64,000 nt of DNA from an uncultured Roseovarius sp. (GTDB lineage Bacteria; Pseudomonadota; Alphaproteobacteria; Rhodobacterales; Rhodobacteraceae): contig OX638333.1 in assembly GCA_951812895.1 (NCBI GenBank), forward strand, positions 3,576,001 to 3,640,000, given 5' to 3'. Each line of letters begins with the position of its first letter. Position 1 is the stretch's first letter. Both the position numbers and the translations under genes were made by a program. Below, one piece after another: positions 43,830 through 52,404 of the stretch. The notes below the pieces were generated by a model. It was not told the origin of the DNA. It made no database searches and worked only from the letters and a program-made list of their open reading frames with translations.

Positions 43830-45205
43830 TGGATGGCACTGTTCTGGTCGCGGATGATGATCGTACGATCCGCACGGTTCTGACACAGGCGCTGACCCGG
43901 GCGGGATGCAAGGTGCATGCGACCAGCTCTTTGACGACTCTGATGCGTTGGGTGGCCGAGGGGCGCGGGGATGTTGTGATATCAGACGTGGTCATGCCTG
44001 ATGGTAATGGGCTGGAAATGTTGCCAAAAATTGCACAGGACCGTCCCGGCCTGCCGGTTATCGTGATTTCAGCGCAAAACACGATCATGACCGCGATTCA
44101 GGCAGAAGAGGCAGAGGCCTATGATTATCTGCCAAAACCTTTTGACCTGCCCGATTTGATGAAGCGGACCGCACGGGCGCTGGAAACCCGTGGGCGGCAA
44201 TCACATTCGAGCACTACGTCTGATCGACCTGAGGATTTGCCCCTGATCGGGCGAACGCAACCGATGCAGACGCTCTATCGCCTGTTGGCAAAACTGATGA
44301 ACACCGAGATTCCGGTACTGATCACCGGCGAATCCGGAACGGGAAAGACATTGATCGCGCGTGCAATTCATGACTTTTCTGACCGCCGCAGTCAGCCTGT
44401 TGTGACCGTAAGCGCAACAGACCTTGCTGATAAGGATGGCCCGGCGCGAATTTTGGCACGGGCGCGTGGCGGGACGATAGTACTGGACGAGATTGCCGAT
44501 TTCGATGCTGAGGCTCAGGGCAGGGTGGTTCGTATGATGGACACCTCGGGTGGGCGTAGTTCCGGGGAACAGCCGCCCAGGTTCATCGCGACAAGCCTGG
44601 GTGACATGTCTGAACGCCTGACTGCCGGGCAGGTGCGCAGTGATCTTTACTACCGGCTTAGCGGTGCCGTCGTGGATGTTCCGCCGCTTCGGTCGCGTGT
44701 GGACGATATTCCCCTGCTTGCGGCTCAATTCCTGAAACTTGCGGCACAAGACGGGCAACCTGAGCGCCATCTTTCTGATCGGGCAATTGAGGTGATGCGA
44801 AACTACAGCTGGCCGGGCAACGTGCGCCAGCTTGAAAACACGGTGCAGCGCCTCGGTCTGATGGATCAGATTGAGGTGATTGGCAGGGACGATGTGGCGG
44901 GTATTCTGGACCAGATGCCTGGTGCGGGCCATGTGGCGGCAGCAAGCCCCGGCGAAACCCTGTCAGAATCAGTTGCCCGCCATTTGCAGCGCTACTTTGA
45001 TCTGCATGGCAATATGCTGCCACCGCCCGGTTTGTATGCCCGGATCATACGCGAAGCAGAGCTGCCTTTGATCGAAATTGCCCTGGATGCGACCGGAGGA
45101 AATCAGGCGAAATGCGCCGATCTTCTGGGCATCAACCGCAATACTTTGCGCAAGAAGATCACCGAGCTGGATATTCGCGTGACACGCCGCCGAAAGTTGA
45201 TGTAA
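43829..45205 (+). CDS. ntrC: Nitrogen regulator NtrC (without GAFTGA loop)
   Basis: 458 aa. Receiver domain with VLVADDDRT and the phosphorylated Asp in [16 protein letters not shown]+ domain with Walker [15 protein letters not shown] and Walker [11 protein letters not shown]-terminal Fis-type helix-turn-helix ([20 protein letters not shown]). Between Walker A and B, where sigma-54 activators carry GAFTGA, the text runs [20 protein letters not shown] with no such loop. This agrees with Rhodobacter capsulatus NtrC, known to activate sigma-70 polymerase. Confidence 0.95.
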   Translation: MDGTVLVADDDRTIRTVLTQALTRAGCKVHATSSLTTLMRWVAEGRGDVVISDVVMPDGNGLEMLPKIAQDRPGLPVIVISAQNTIMTAIQAEEAEAYDYLPKPFDLPDLMKRTARALETRGRQSHSSTTSDRPEDLPLIGRTQPMQTLYRLLAKLMNTEIPVLITGESGTGKTLIARAIHDFSDRRSQPVVTVSATDLADKDGPARILARARGGTIVLDEIADFDAEAQGRVVRMMDTSGGRSSGEQPPRFIATSLGDMSERLTAGQVRSDLYYRLSGAVVDVPPLRSRVDDIPLLAAQFLKLAAQDGQPERHLSDRAIEVMRNYSWPGNVRQLENTVQRLGLMDQIEVIGRDDVAGILDQMPGAGHVAAASPGETLSESVARHLQRYFDLHGNMLPPPGLYARIIREAELPLIEIALDATGGNQAKCADLLGINRNTLRKKITELDIRVTRRRKLM

Positions 45206-45303
45206 AACTGCAACATCACTGTGGCCAATTAGGGCCAGCGCGTTCATACCGTCTATATATAGCGGTTTGCTCGTTTGGGTGCACGAGTTGATGGGGGCAG
45301 GGC

Positions 45304-47559
45304 GTGGCGACACAGACACGCGGATTATCTTTGGATCGGGTCAGCCAGCTGCGCCGGCAGCGCCGTCTTCGCACGGTGGCAACTTTTGGCCTAGTGGTTT
45401 TAGGTCCCATTCTGGCGCTGGTTACGTTCCTGATTATGGGCCCGCTGGATCAGGGGGCGTCATCCAATGTTCTGCGCATGGCTCTGCTGGCCGATCTGAT
45501 CTACGTGATCATGGTGGCGGCACTTGTCTCACAACGCGTGGCCCAGATGATTACGGCCCGGCGCAAACATTCCGCAGGATCACGCCTCCATCTGCGGCTT
45601 ACCGGCGTTTTCACCATTATGGCGCTATTGCCCACTGTGGCAGTCGCTGTTTTTGCTACATTGTCGGTCAACATGGGATTGGAAGCGTGGTTTTCTGATC
45701 GGGTTGGCCGTGTGGTCGACAATTCGGTTGCCGCTGCACAAGCCTATGAAGATGAACACCGACGCGATCTGGTGACCGATGCGCGCGCTTTGGCGTCAGT
45801 TATCAATGCCACGAAACGCGCCGCTGTTTTTATCGACGATGGCGATATCCGGCAGGTGCTTTCACGTGGTCAGCGCGAGATCCAACGGGGTCTCAGAGAA
45901 GCATTCGTAATTGATGGAACGGGCGAGATCCGATCGCGGGGCGAGCGGTCTTATCTGTTTGATTATGAACCTCCCTCGCCAGAACAAATTCAACAGGCCA
46001 ATGTTGATGAAGTGTTGGTCATTCGCGACTGGGACAACAATGAATTCCGCGCGTTGATACCGCTTCAGGAAATTCCCGACCGCTATCTTTATATCAGCCG
46101 TAACGTGGATGGGGCCATTCTGAACCTGCTGGATGACACTCAGGAAACCGCCCTTTTCTATAAGCAGCGCGAAAGTGAGCGCGGGCGTGTTCTGTTTGAG
46201 TTTGGCCTTTTGTACTTGGGGTTTGCGGTCATTTTGATCCTCGCAGCTGTTTGGTTGGGCATGTGGTTTGCCGAACGGCTTTCCCTGCCTGTCGGGCGAT
46301 TGACCAACGCGGCGCAGCGTGTCGGTGACGGTGATCTTGACGTTCGGGTTCGCGAGGAAGAGGGCGGTGACGAGATTGCAATGCTGTCGACCTATTTCAA
46401 CCAGATGACCCATCAGCTCAAGGGACAGCGTGACCGGCTTTTGGCCAACACCCAACAGATCGAGCGGCGGCGCAGATTGTTTGATTCAGTACTGGGTTCG
46501 GTTTCATCCGGTGTCGTCGGGCTGGATGCGGGGGGGCGTGTGACTTTCGTTAACCGCGCCTCAGAACGGTTGCTTGACTGGCAGGAAGATCAGCAATCTT
46601 TGGCCCTCAGCGTGGCGATACCCGAATTTGGCGCCCTGTTTGAACGACTGAAAGGCGGGCCGGGCGGGTTTGTTCAGGACGAGATCAAAGTCAGCCGCAA
46701 TGGCCATATGGAAAATCTGCTGGTTCGCATGTCCACCCGGAAAAGCGCCGAAGGCAAGCGAGAGGGATATGTTGTAGCGTTTGACGACGTGACCGATCTG
46801 GTCGCGGCACAACGGATGGCGGCCTGGGGCGATGTGGCACGCCGGATTGCGCATGAGATCAAAAACCCGCTGACACCTATTCAGCTGTCGGCCGAACGTA
46901 TTAAGCGAAAATTCTCACGCCAACTGGAAGAGACCGAGGCGGAAAGCCTTGAGCAGCTGACCGATGTGGTAGTGCGCCAAACCAATGATCTGCGTCGTAT
47001 CGTTGACGAATTTTCAAAGTTTGCCCGTATGCCGGAACCTCAGACACAGAATGAAAGCCTGTCAGCAATGCTGCGTGAAGCGGTTGTTCTGCAGGAATCA
47101 GGTCAGCCCGATGTGCAGTTCGAAACAGAATTTTGCGATGATGCATTATGGGCAGATGTTGATGCTACGATGATCAATCAAGCACTGACAAACCTGATTA
47201 AGAACGCCGGGGAAGCCACTGAAACAATGTTGGAAAAAGGCGCACCCCAAGGCTATGAGCCGCGCATCAGGATTAACAGTGAATTCCACGGTGACATGGC
47301 CATTCTGCGGATCAGTGACAACGGCATAGGCCTGCCGGAAGACCGGGCGAGGCTGTTTGAACCCTATGTCACAACGCGCGAAAAAGGCACCGGCCTTGGT
47401 CTGCCGATTGTGCGTAAAATTATCGAAGAACACGGCGGCACGCTGTCGCTGGAAGATGCCCCACCATTTGCGTCGGACGTGCATTGCGGGGCGATGGCGG
47501 TGATCCGTCTGCCATTGGTGGAAACGGACGTACAAAGCGAAGAAAAACAGGCGGTATGA
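45304..47559 (+). CDS. ntrY: Transmembrane sensor kinase NtrY
   Basis: 751 aa, GTG start. Membrane helices near residues 22-45, 52-72 and 95-118, a periplasmic domain, another helix (LLYLGFAVILILAAVWLGMW), a HAMP domain (LSLPVGRLTNAAQRVGDGDL), a PAS domain, then kinase with [40 protein letters not shown] and GTGLGLPIVRKI. Partner of NtrX. 98 bases separate it from ntrC; eight bases follow to ntrX. Confidence 0.94.
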   Translation: MATQTRGLSLDRVSQLRRQRRLRTVATFGLVVLGPILALVTFLIMGPLDQGASSNVLRMALLADLIYVIMVAALVSQRVAQMITARRKHSAGSRLHLRLTGVFTIMALLPTVAVAVFATLSVNMGLEAWFSDRVGRVVDNSVAAAQAYEDEHRRDLVTDARALASVINATKRAAVFIDDGDIRQVLSRGQREIQRGLREAFVIDGTGEIRSRGERSYLFDYEPPSPEQIQQANVDEVLVIRDWDNNEFRALIPLQEIPDRYLYISRNVDGAILNLLDDTQETALFYKQRESERGRVLFEFGLLYLGFAVILILAAVWLGMWFAERLSLPVGRLTNAAQRVGDGDLDVRVREEEGGDEIAMLSTYFNQMTHQLKGQRDRLLANTQQIERRRRLFDSVLGSVSSGVVGLDAGGRVTFVNRASERLLDWQEDQQSLALSVAIPEFGALFERLKGGPGGFVQDEIKVSRNGHMENLLVRMSTRKSAEGKREGYVVAFDDVTDLVAAQRMAAWGDVARRIAHEIKNPLTPIQLSAERIKRKFSRQLEETEAESLEQLTDVVVRQTNDLRRIVDEFSKFARMPEPQTQNESLSAMLREAVVLQESGQPDVQFETEFCDDALWADVDATMINQALTNLIKNAGEATETMLEKGAPQGYEPRIRINSEFHGDMAILRISDNGIGLPEDRARLFEPYVTTREKGTGLGLPIVRKIIEEHGGTLSLEDAPPFASDVHCGAMAVIRLPLVETDVQSEEKQAV

Positions 47560-47566
47560 GGGTCTG

Positions 47567-48979
47567 ATGAGCGATATTCTGATTGTTGATGATGAGCGGG
47601 ACATACGGGAACTGATTTCCGATATCCTGAAAGACGAAGGTTATTCCACGCGGTTAGCCGGAAATTCGGATGACTGCATGGCCGAGATTGCCTCTGAGGC
47701 TCCGGCGCTGCTGATCCTCGATATCTGGCTGAAAGACAGCAATATGGACGGGATCGACATCCTCAAAACCGTCAAACGGGACTATCCCGATGTGCCGGTG
47801 GTCATCATTTCCGGACACGGGAACATCGAAATTGCCGTGGCTGCGATCAAGCAGGGCGCGTATGACTTTATCGAAAAGCCCTTTAATATTGACCAGCTAA
47901 TGGTGGTCATCCGCCGCGGTATGGAAACCAGCCAATTGCGCCGTGAAAATCAGGCGCTGCGCAAACGCGAGGCTGAACCCGCCGAAATGCTGGGCGAGGG
48001 GCCGGTGTTCCGCGCATTGATCGGACAGCTGGACAAGGTGACAAAATCAAACGGTCGGGTCATGCTGTCTGGTCCGGCGGGATGTGGCAAAGAACTGGCC
48101 GCACGTTATATCCATGCCAATTCCACCCGAGCCGACGGGCCATTTGTGTGCGTCGGCTGTGCATCCATCGAATCCGACAGGATGGAAGAGGTCCTGTTTG
48201 GCCGCGAAAGCGAAGAGCGCGGGCTGGAACCCGGCCTTCTGGAAGAGGCCAATGGCGGTGTGATCTATTTTGATGAAGTCGCTGATATGCCGGTGGGCAC
48301 ACAGTCCAAAATCCTGCGGGTTCTGGTTGACCAGACCTTTTTGCGGGTCGGCGGATCAGACAAGGTTCAGGTCGATCTGCGGGTGATATCCTCAACCAGC
48401 CGTGATCTTGAAGCAGAGATTGAGGCGGAGCGCTTCCGCCGTGAACTGTTCCACAGGCTCAACGTTGTCCCGATTGAGGTGCCCAGCCTTGAAGAACGGC
48501 GCGAGGATATTCCGGCGCTGGCCGCCCATTTCATAGATGTGTTGAATCGCGAACAGGGCTTGCCCCTGCGGGATCTGAGCGCCGAGGCCAGCGCATTGTT
48601 GCAAACGATGAGTTGGCCGGGGAACGTGCGTCAGCTACGCAACGTGATCGAACGGGTGCTTATTCTGGGTGACGGAACGGACGAAATTCAGGCGCGTGAA
48701 CTGCCCGGAGAGGCCGAAGCACCAGAAGAAGAAGGCCGTGTGGTTTTGTCGGGCACCATCGCCACCATGCCCCTGCGCGAGGCGCGTGAAGCGTTTGAGC
48801 GGGAATATTTGCTGACCCAGATCAACCGGTTTGGCGGCAACATCAGCCGCACCGCCGAATTTGTTGGGATGGAGCGCAGCGCCCTTCACCGCAAACTCAA
48901 ATCACTGGGTGTTGTCACCGGCAACAAGGCGGCGAAAAACGAAGCAGACAAAGAAAAAGAGGACCAACCCGCAGGCTGA
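47567..48979 (+). CDS. ntrX: Response regulator NtrX (without GAFTGA loop)
   Basis: 470 aa. Receiver domain (ILIVDDERDIRELISDIL; phospho-Asp in LLILDIWLKDSNMDG), AAA+ domain with Walker A SGPAGCGKELAARYIH and Walker B VIYFDEVADM, and a Fis-type helix-turn-helix (GNISRTAEFVGMERSALHRK). The GAFTGA position reads GRESEERGLEPGLLEEANGG, so sigma-54 activation is unlikely. NtrYX controls nitrogen, envelope and redox functions in alphaproteobacteria. Its stop abuts that of the convergent LysR gene with no gap; the usual next gene, trkA, is about 6 kb away. Confidence 0.94.
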   Translation: MSDILIVDDERDIRELISDILKDEGYSTRLAGNSDDCMAEIASEAPALLILDIWLKDSNMDGIDILKTVKRDYPDVPVVIISGHGNIEIAVAAIKQGAYDFIEKPFNIDQLMVVIRRGMETSQLRRENQALRKREAEPAEMLGEGPVFRALIGQLDKVTKSNGRVMLSGPAGCGKELAARYIHANSTRADGPFVCVGCASIESDRMEEVLFGRESEERGLEPGLLEEANGGVIYFDEVADMPVGTQSKILRVLVDQTFLRVGGSDKVQVDLRVISSTSRDLEAEIEAERFRRELFHRLNVVPIEVPSLEERREDIPALAAHFIDVLNREQGLPLRDLSAEASALLQTMSWPGNVRQLRNVIERVLILGDGTDEIQARELPGEAEAPEEEGRVVLSGTIATMPLREAREAFEREYLLTQINRFGGNISRTAEFVGMERSALHRKLKSLGVVTGNKAAKNEADKEKEDQPAG

Positions 48980-49864
48980 TCAGTTTTCGAATTTTGACCA
49001 GTCCTGCGCCGCAATCAGTTCTTCTAACTGTTCTGCCAGGTGGCGAAAGGGTGATTTTTCGCGAATAAACAGCGAGACCTTTCTGCGGTCCTCAAGGCCC
49101 TGAATTTTGCGGAAAACCAGGTCATCCGGGGCCAGTAGAGCCACCGTTTCAGGCAGAACCGTCACCCATTTGCCAAGGCGCACCATCGAAATCAGCGACA
49201 GAGTGTTATGCGCCATCAGCCGCGCCGCCCCGGTTGCGGCAGTGAATTCCGGGGTCTCGATCAGACCGCACAGATCGTTCAGCACCAGCCCGGCATCGAC
49301 AACATCATCAATTGTCGGATCATCGCTCTGACGTCCCAAAGGATGCTCCGGTGCACAGATCAGGCCAAACCGATCTGCAAATAGCGGCCTGTTGCGTACT
49401 CCATTCAGGGTGTGATCGCCTGAGGCCACACCCAGATCAGCGTGCCCCTGAAACAACGCTGCGATCACATTTTGCGTATCGGTGTCGCGCATTTCGATCC
49501 GCAATCCGGGGTGCTGGTCGGTCAGCGTTCGTAATGTTGCCGGAAAGACCAGCCCCACCATTGAGGGAACAGAGACAATACGGATAACTCCCTGTGGTGC
49601 TTTGGCAGAGGCCTCAATCGTACGAACGGTTTCGTCAAACTGCCGCAATTGTTTTTGAGACAACTCAAATACCTGCTGACCCAGGGCAGTAAGGCGATTT
49701 TTGCGATCACTTTCAAACAGCCGTTCACCCAGATGTTCTTCAAGTTGTTTCAAAGTCATTGAGAGCGCAGACTGCGTGCGTCCAATTCTATTTGCTGCTT
49801 CCGCTAGGTTCCCGGTCTGTGCAACAATGCTGAAACACCGCAGCATTTCTATCTTGAGGGCCAT
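48980..49864 (-). CDS. LysR-family regulator of the aldehyde dehydrogenase operon
   Basis: 294 aa. Winged helix-turn-helix at the N-terminus (MLRCFSIVAQTGNLAEAANR, IGRTQSALSMTLKQLEEHLG) and a LysR effector domain (GVIRIVSVPSMVGLVFPATL, QGHADLGVASGDH, VRLGKWVTVLPETVALL). It diverges from the four-gene operon starting at 49961, 96 bases away, with a palindrome between them. The inducer is presumably the substrate or a product of that operon. Confidence 0.9.
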   Translation of the reverse strand: MALKIEMLRCFSIVAQTGNLAEAANRIGRTQSALSMTLKQLEEHLGERLFESDRKNRLTALGQQVFELSQKQLRQFDETVRTIEASAKAPQGVIRIVSVPSMVGLVFPATLRTLTDQHPGLRIEMRDTDTQNVIAALFQGHADLGVASGDHTLNGVRNRPLFADRFGLICAPEHPLGRQSDDPTIDDVVDAGLVLNDLCGLIETPEFTAATGAARLMAHNTLSLISMVRLGKWVTVLPETVALLAPDDLVFRKIQGLEDRRKVSLFIREKSPFRHLAEQLEELIAAQDWSKFEN

Positions 49865-49879
49865 GCTTCAACTATCCTG

Positions 49880-49898
49880 AAATTATGTTCAATAATTT
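49880..49898. promoter_or_regulatory. Palindrome in the LysR / aldehyde dehydrogenase gap
   Basis: AAATTAT, GTTCA, ATAATTT: perfect 7-bp arms around five bases, 16 bases upstream of the LysR start codon. A plausible LysR contact site; the classical T-N11-A can be read inside it. Confidence 0.45.
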
Positions 49899-49960
49899 GA
49901 ATTTGACTGATGTTAACTCAAAAGTCCATGTTGCACTAAAATCTAGCCTTGGAAGAGAAC

Positions 49961-51412
49961 ATGTCTGACACAAAACTGAACCTGATTGCCGGCGAATGGC
50001 TGGCTGGCGAAGCCGAGATCGAAAACCGTAACCCTTCTGATCTGAGCGAGCTGGTGGGTATGTTCGCACAAGCCAGCGCAGACCAGCTTGACGCAACGCT
50101 TGTCCGTGCGCGTGAGGCCCAGGCTGAATGGGCCGCATACGGGTTAGAGCGCAAGCAAGCTGTTTTGAACGCCATAGGCAACGAATTGATGAGCCGCGCA
50201 GACGAACTGGGAACATTGCTGAGCCGCGAAGAGGGCAAGCCGCAGGCCGAAGGTAAGGGCGAAGTTTACCGCGCTGGCCAGTTCTTTACATACTATGCCG
50301 CCGAATGCCTGCGCCAGCTTGGCGAGAATGCGGACAGTGTTCGTGACGGTATCGAAATTGACGTGCGGCGCGAGCCGGTGGGCGTTGTCGCAGTTATCAG
50401 CCCATGGAACTTCCCAACGGCGACGGCATCTTGGAAAATTGCACCGGCCCTTTGCTATGGCAACGCCGTGGTGTGGAAGCCTGCCAACGTTACTCCGGCA
50501 TCCGCTGTTGCACTGGCAGAAATCATTGATCGTCAGGACATCCCCAAAGGTCTCTTTAGCCTTGTAATGGGCTCGGGCCGCTCAATCGGTCAGCGCCTGG
50601 TTGAAAGTCCGATGGTTAACGCGATTTCCTTCACGGGTTCGGTACCGGTCGGCAAAGGCATTGCGTCGGCTGCGATCCAGAATCTGACCAAAGTTCAGAT
50701 GGAAATGGGTTCTAAAAACGCGTTTGTGGTGATGGACGATGCTGATCTTGATCTGGCCGTCACATTGTCACTGGGCGGGGCCTTTGGTGGTTCGGGTCAG
50801 AAATGCACCGCATCTTCGCGCCTGATTGTTCATCAGAACATCCATGACGCCTTTGTCGAAAAACTGGTTGCGGGCGCACAGGCGATGAAGGTTGGCCATT
50901 GTCTGGAGCCGGGTATCCAGATGGGTCCGGTTGTAAGCGAGCAGCAGCTTAACGAAAACCTGGCCTACAGTGATCTGGGCCGGTCTGAAGGGGCCGAACT
51001 TGCCTGTGGTGGCGTTCGTCTGGATATGCCACATGACGGCTACTACATGTCGCCCGGCGTGTTCCTGAACACCAACAACGATATGCGCATCAACCGCGAA
51101 GAAATGTTCGCACCGCTGACCTCTGTAATCAAAGTGGGTAACTATGACGAAGCACTGGCCACGGTCAACGATACCAATTTCGGTCTGACCTCTGGTATCG
51201 CGACGCAGTCGCTGGCGCGTGCCACACATTTCCGGCGTAATGCCCGGACTGGCGTCGTCACGATCAACCTGCCAACCGCCGGCACTGATTACCACGTGCC
51301 GTTTGGTGGCCGCGGTGACAGCTCTTATGGTCCACGCGAACAGGGTAAGGCCGCGGCAGAGTTCTACACAACCGTGAAAACCGCCTATATCAGCGCAGGA
51401 ACACCAGTCTGA
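49961..51412 (+). CDS. Aldehyde dehydrogenase, 2-oxoglutarate-semialdehyde dehydrogenase-like
   Basis: 483-aa NAD(P)-dependent ALDH. PWNFPTATASWKIAPALCYG, SFTGSVPVGKGIASAA and EMGSKNAFVVMDDADLDLAV carry the cofactor and Glu sites; the catalytic Cys is in GGSGQKCTASSRLIV. The end PFGGRGDSSYGPREQGKAAA followed by EFYTTVKTAY is the pattern of 2-oxoglutarate-semialdehyde dehydrogenases (sugar-acid and hydroxyproline pathways). The substrate here is inferred only from this. First gene of a coupled four-gene operon; its stop shares a base with the next start. The ATG at 49961 has GGAAGAG upstream. Confidence 0.88.
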   Translation: MSDTKLNLIAGEWLAGEAEIENRNPSDLSELVGMFAQASADQLDATLVRAREAQAEWAAYGLERKQAVLNAIGNELMSRADELGTLLSREEGKPQAEGKGEVYRAGQFFTYYAAECLRQLGENADSVRDGIEIDVRREPVGVVAVISPWNFPTATASWKIAPALCYGNAVVWKPANVTPASAVALAEIIDRQDIPKGLFSLVMGSGRSIGQRLVESPMVNAISFTGSVPVGKGIASAAIQNLTKVQMEMGSKNAFVVMDDADLDLAVTLSLGGAFGGSGQKCTASSRLIVHQNIHDAFVEKLVAGAQAMKVGHCLEPGIQMGPVVSEQQLNENLAYSDLGRSEGAELACGGVRLDMPHDGYYMSPGVFLNTNNDMRINREEMFAPLTSVIKVGNYDEALATVNDTNFGLTSGIATQSLARATHFRRNARTGVVTINLPTAGTDYHVPFGGRGDSSYGPREQGKAAAEFYTTVKTAYISAGTPV

Positions 51413-52404
51413 TGCCTCCTAAGAATCTCAGAATAGACTGTCTGCAATATGCCAACTGGTCGGAAAAGATTTTCCGCCAGTTGCGCGAAGGGAATGTGGA
51501 TGCAATTCAGGTCACCATTTCCTATCACGAGATGTTTCGTGAAACGGTACTGAATTTTGAACAATGGAACCGCTGGTTTGAACAATATCCCGATCTGATC
51601 ATGAAAGGGCAGTGGGCCAGCGACATCGACCGGGCCCGTGAAACCGGGCGTACTGCGGTATTCTTTGGCTTCCAGAATCCGGCCCCGATTGAAGATGATA
51701 TCGGTTTGGTCGAGATTGTTCACACACTGGGCGCCCGCTTTATGCAGCTGACCTATAACAACCAGTCATTGCTGGCGACCGGGTGTTACGAGGCCGAGGA
51801 TATGGGCATCACACGTATGGGCAAACAGGTCATCAAAGAGATGAACCGTGTGGGCCTTGTGGTGGATATGAGCCATTCTGCCGACCGCTCAACAATCGAA
51901 GCGGCAGATGTTTCGGAACGCCCGATCGCCATCACCCATGCCAATCCGCATGAATGGTCGCCGGCTTTGCGTAACAAGCGCGAAGAGGTCATCCGTGCTG
52001 TAACCCAGAATGGCGGAATGATGGGCTTTTCGATTTATCCTCATCACCTGAAAAACAAGACAGATTGCACATTGCAATGCTTTTGCGAAATGATCGCGCG
52101 CACTGCAGAAAAATATGGCGTTTCCCATCTTGGAATTGGCACTGACCTTTGTCAGGATCAACCTGACAGCATCGTTGAATGGATGCGTGTCGGCCGCTGG
52201 AGCAAAGAGATTGACTATGGCGAAGGATCTGCCAGCAATCCCGGGTTTCCACCTATGCCGGATTGGTTTCGTGACAACCGCGATTTCGGTAATATCGAGG
52301 CCGGTTTACGCGAAGTCGGCATGAGCGCGGAAGAGGTAGAGGCGATAATGGGTGGCAACTGGTACCGGTTCTACGCTGAAAACTTTGGACCACAGGGGGG
52401 CTAA
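51412..52404 (+). CDS. Peptidase M19 (membrane dipeptidase)-like protein with altered metal site
   Basis: 330-aa TIM-barrel protein of the renal dipeptidase family: FMQLTYNNQSLLATGCYEAE, GLVVDMSHSADRSTIEAADV, PIAITHANPHEWSPALRNKR, GMMGFSIYPHHL and LGIGTDLCQD. The N-terminal HxD zinc motif of the family is replaced by IDCLQY, and the bridging-Glu position (usually G-x-E-G) appears to read GFQNPAP. It may therefore use one metal or none, or act on a different substrate. Relatives occur next to dimethylglycine catabolic genes in Pseudomonas. Coupled at both ends (TGATG, TAATG). Confidence 0.8.
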   Translation: MPPKNLRIDCLQYANWSEKIFRQLREGNVDAIQVTISYHEMFRETVLNFEQWNRWFEQYPDLIMKGQWASDIDRARETGRTAVFFGFQNPAPIEDDIGLVEIVHTLGARFMQLTYNNQSLLATGCYEAEDMGITRMGKQVIKEMNRVGLVVDMSHSADRSTIEAADVSERPIAITHANPHEWSPALRNKREEVIRAVTQNGGMMGFSIYPHHLKNKTDCTLQCFCEMIARTAEKYGVSHLGIGTDLCQDQPDSIVEWMRVGRWSKEIDYGEGSASNPGFPPMPDWFRDNRDFGNIEAGLREVGMSAEEVEAIMGGNWYRFYAENFGPQGG

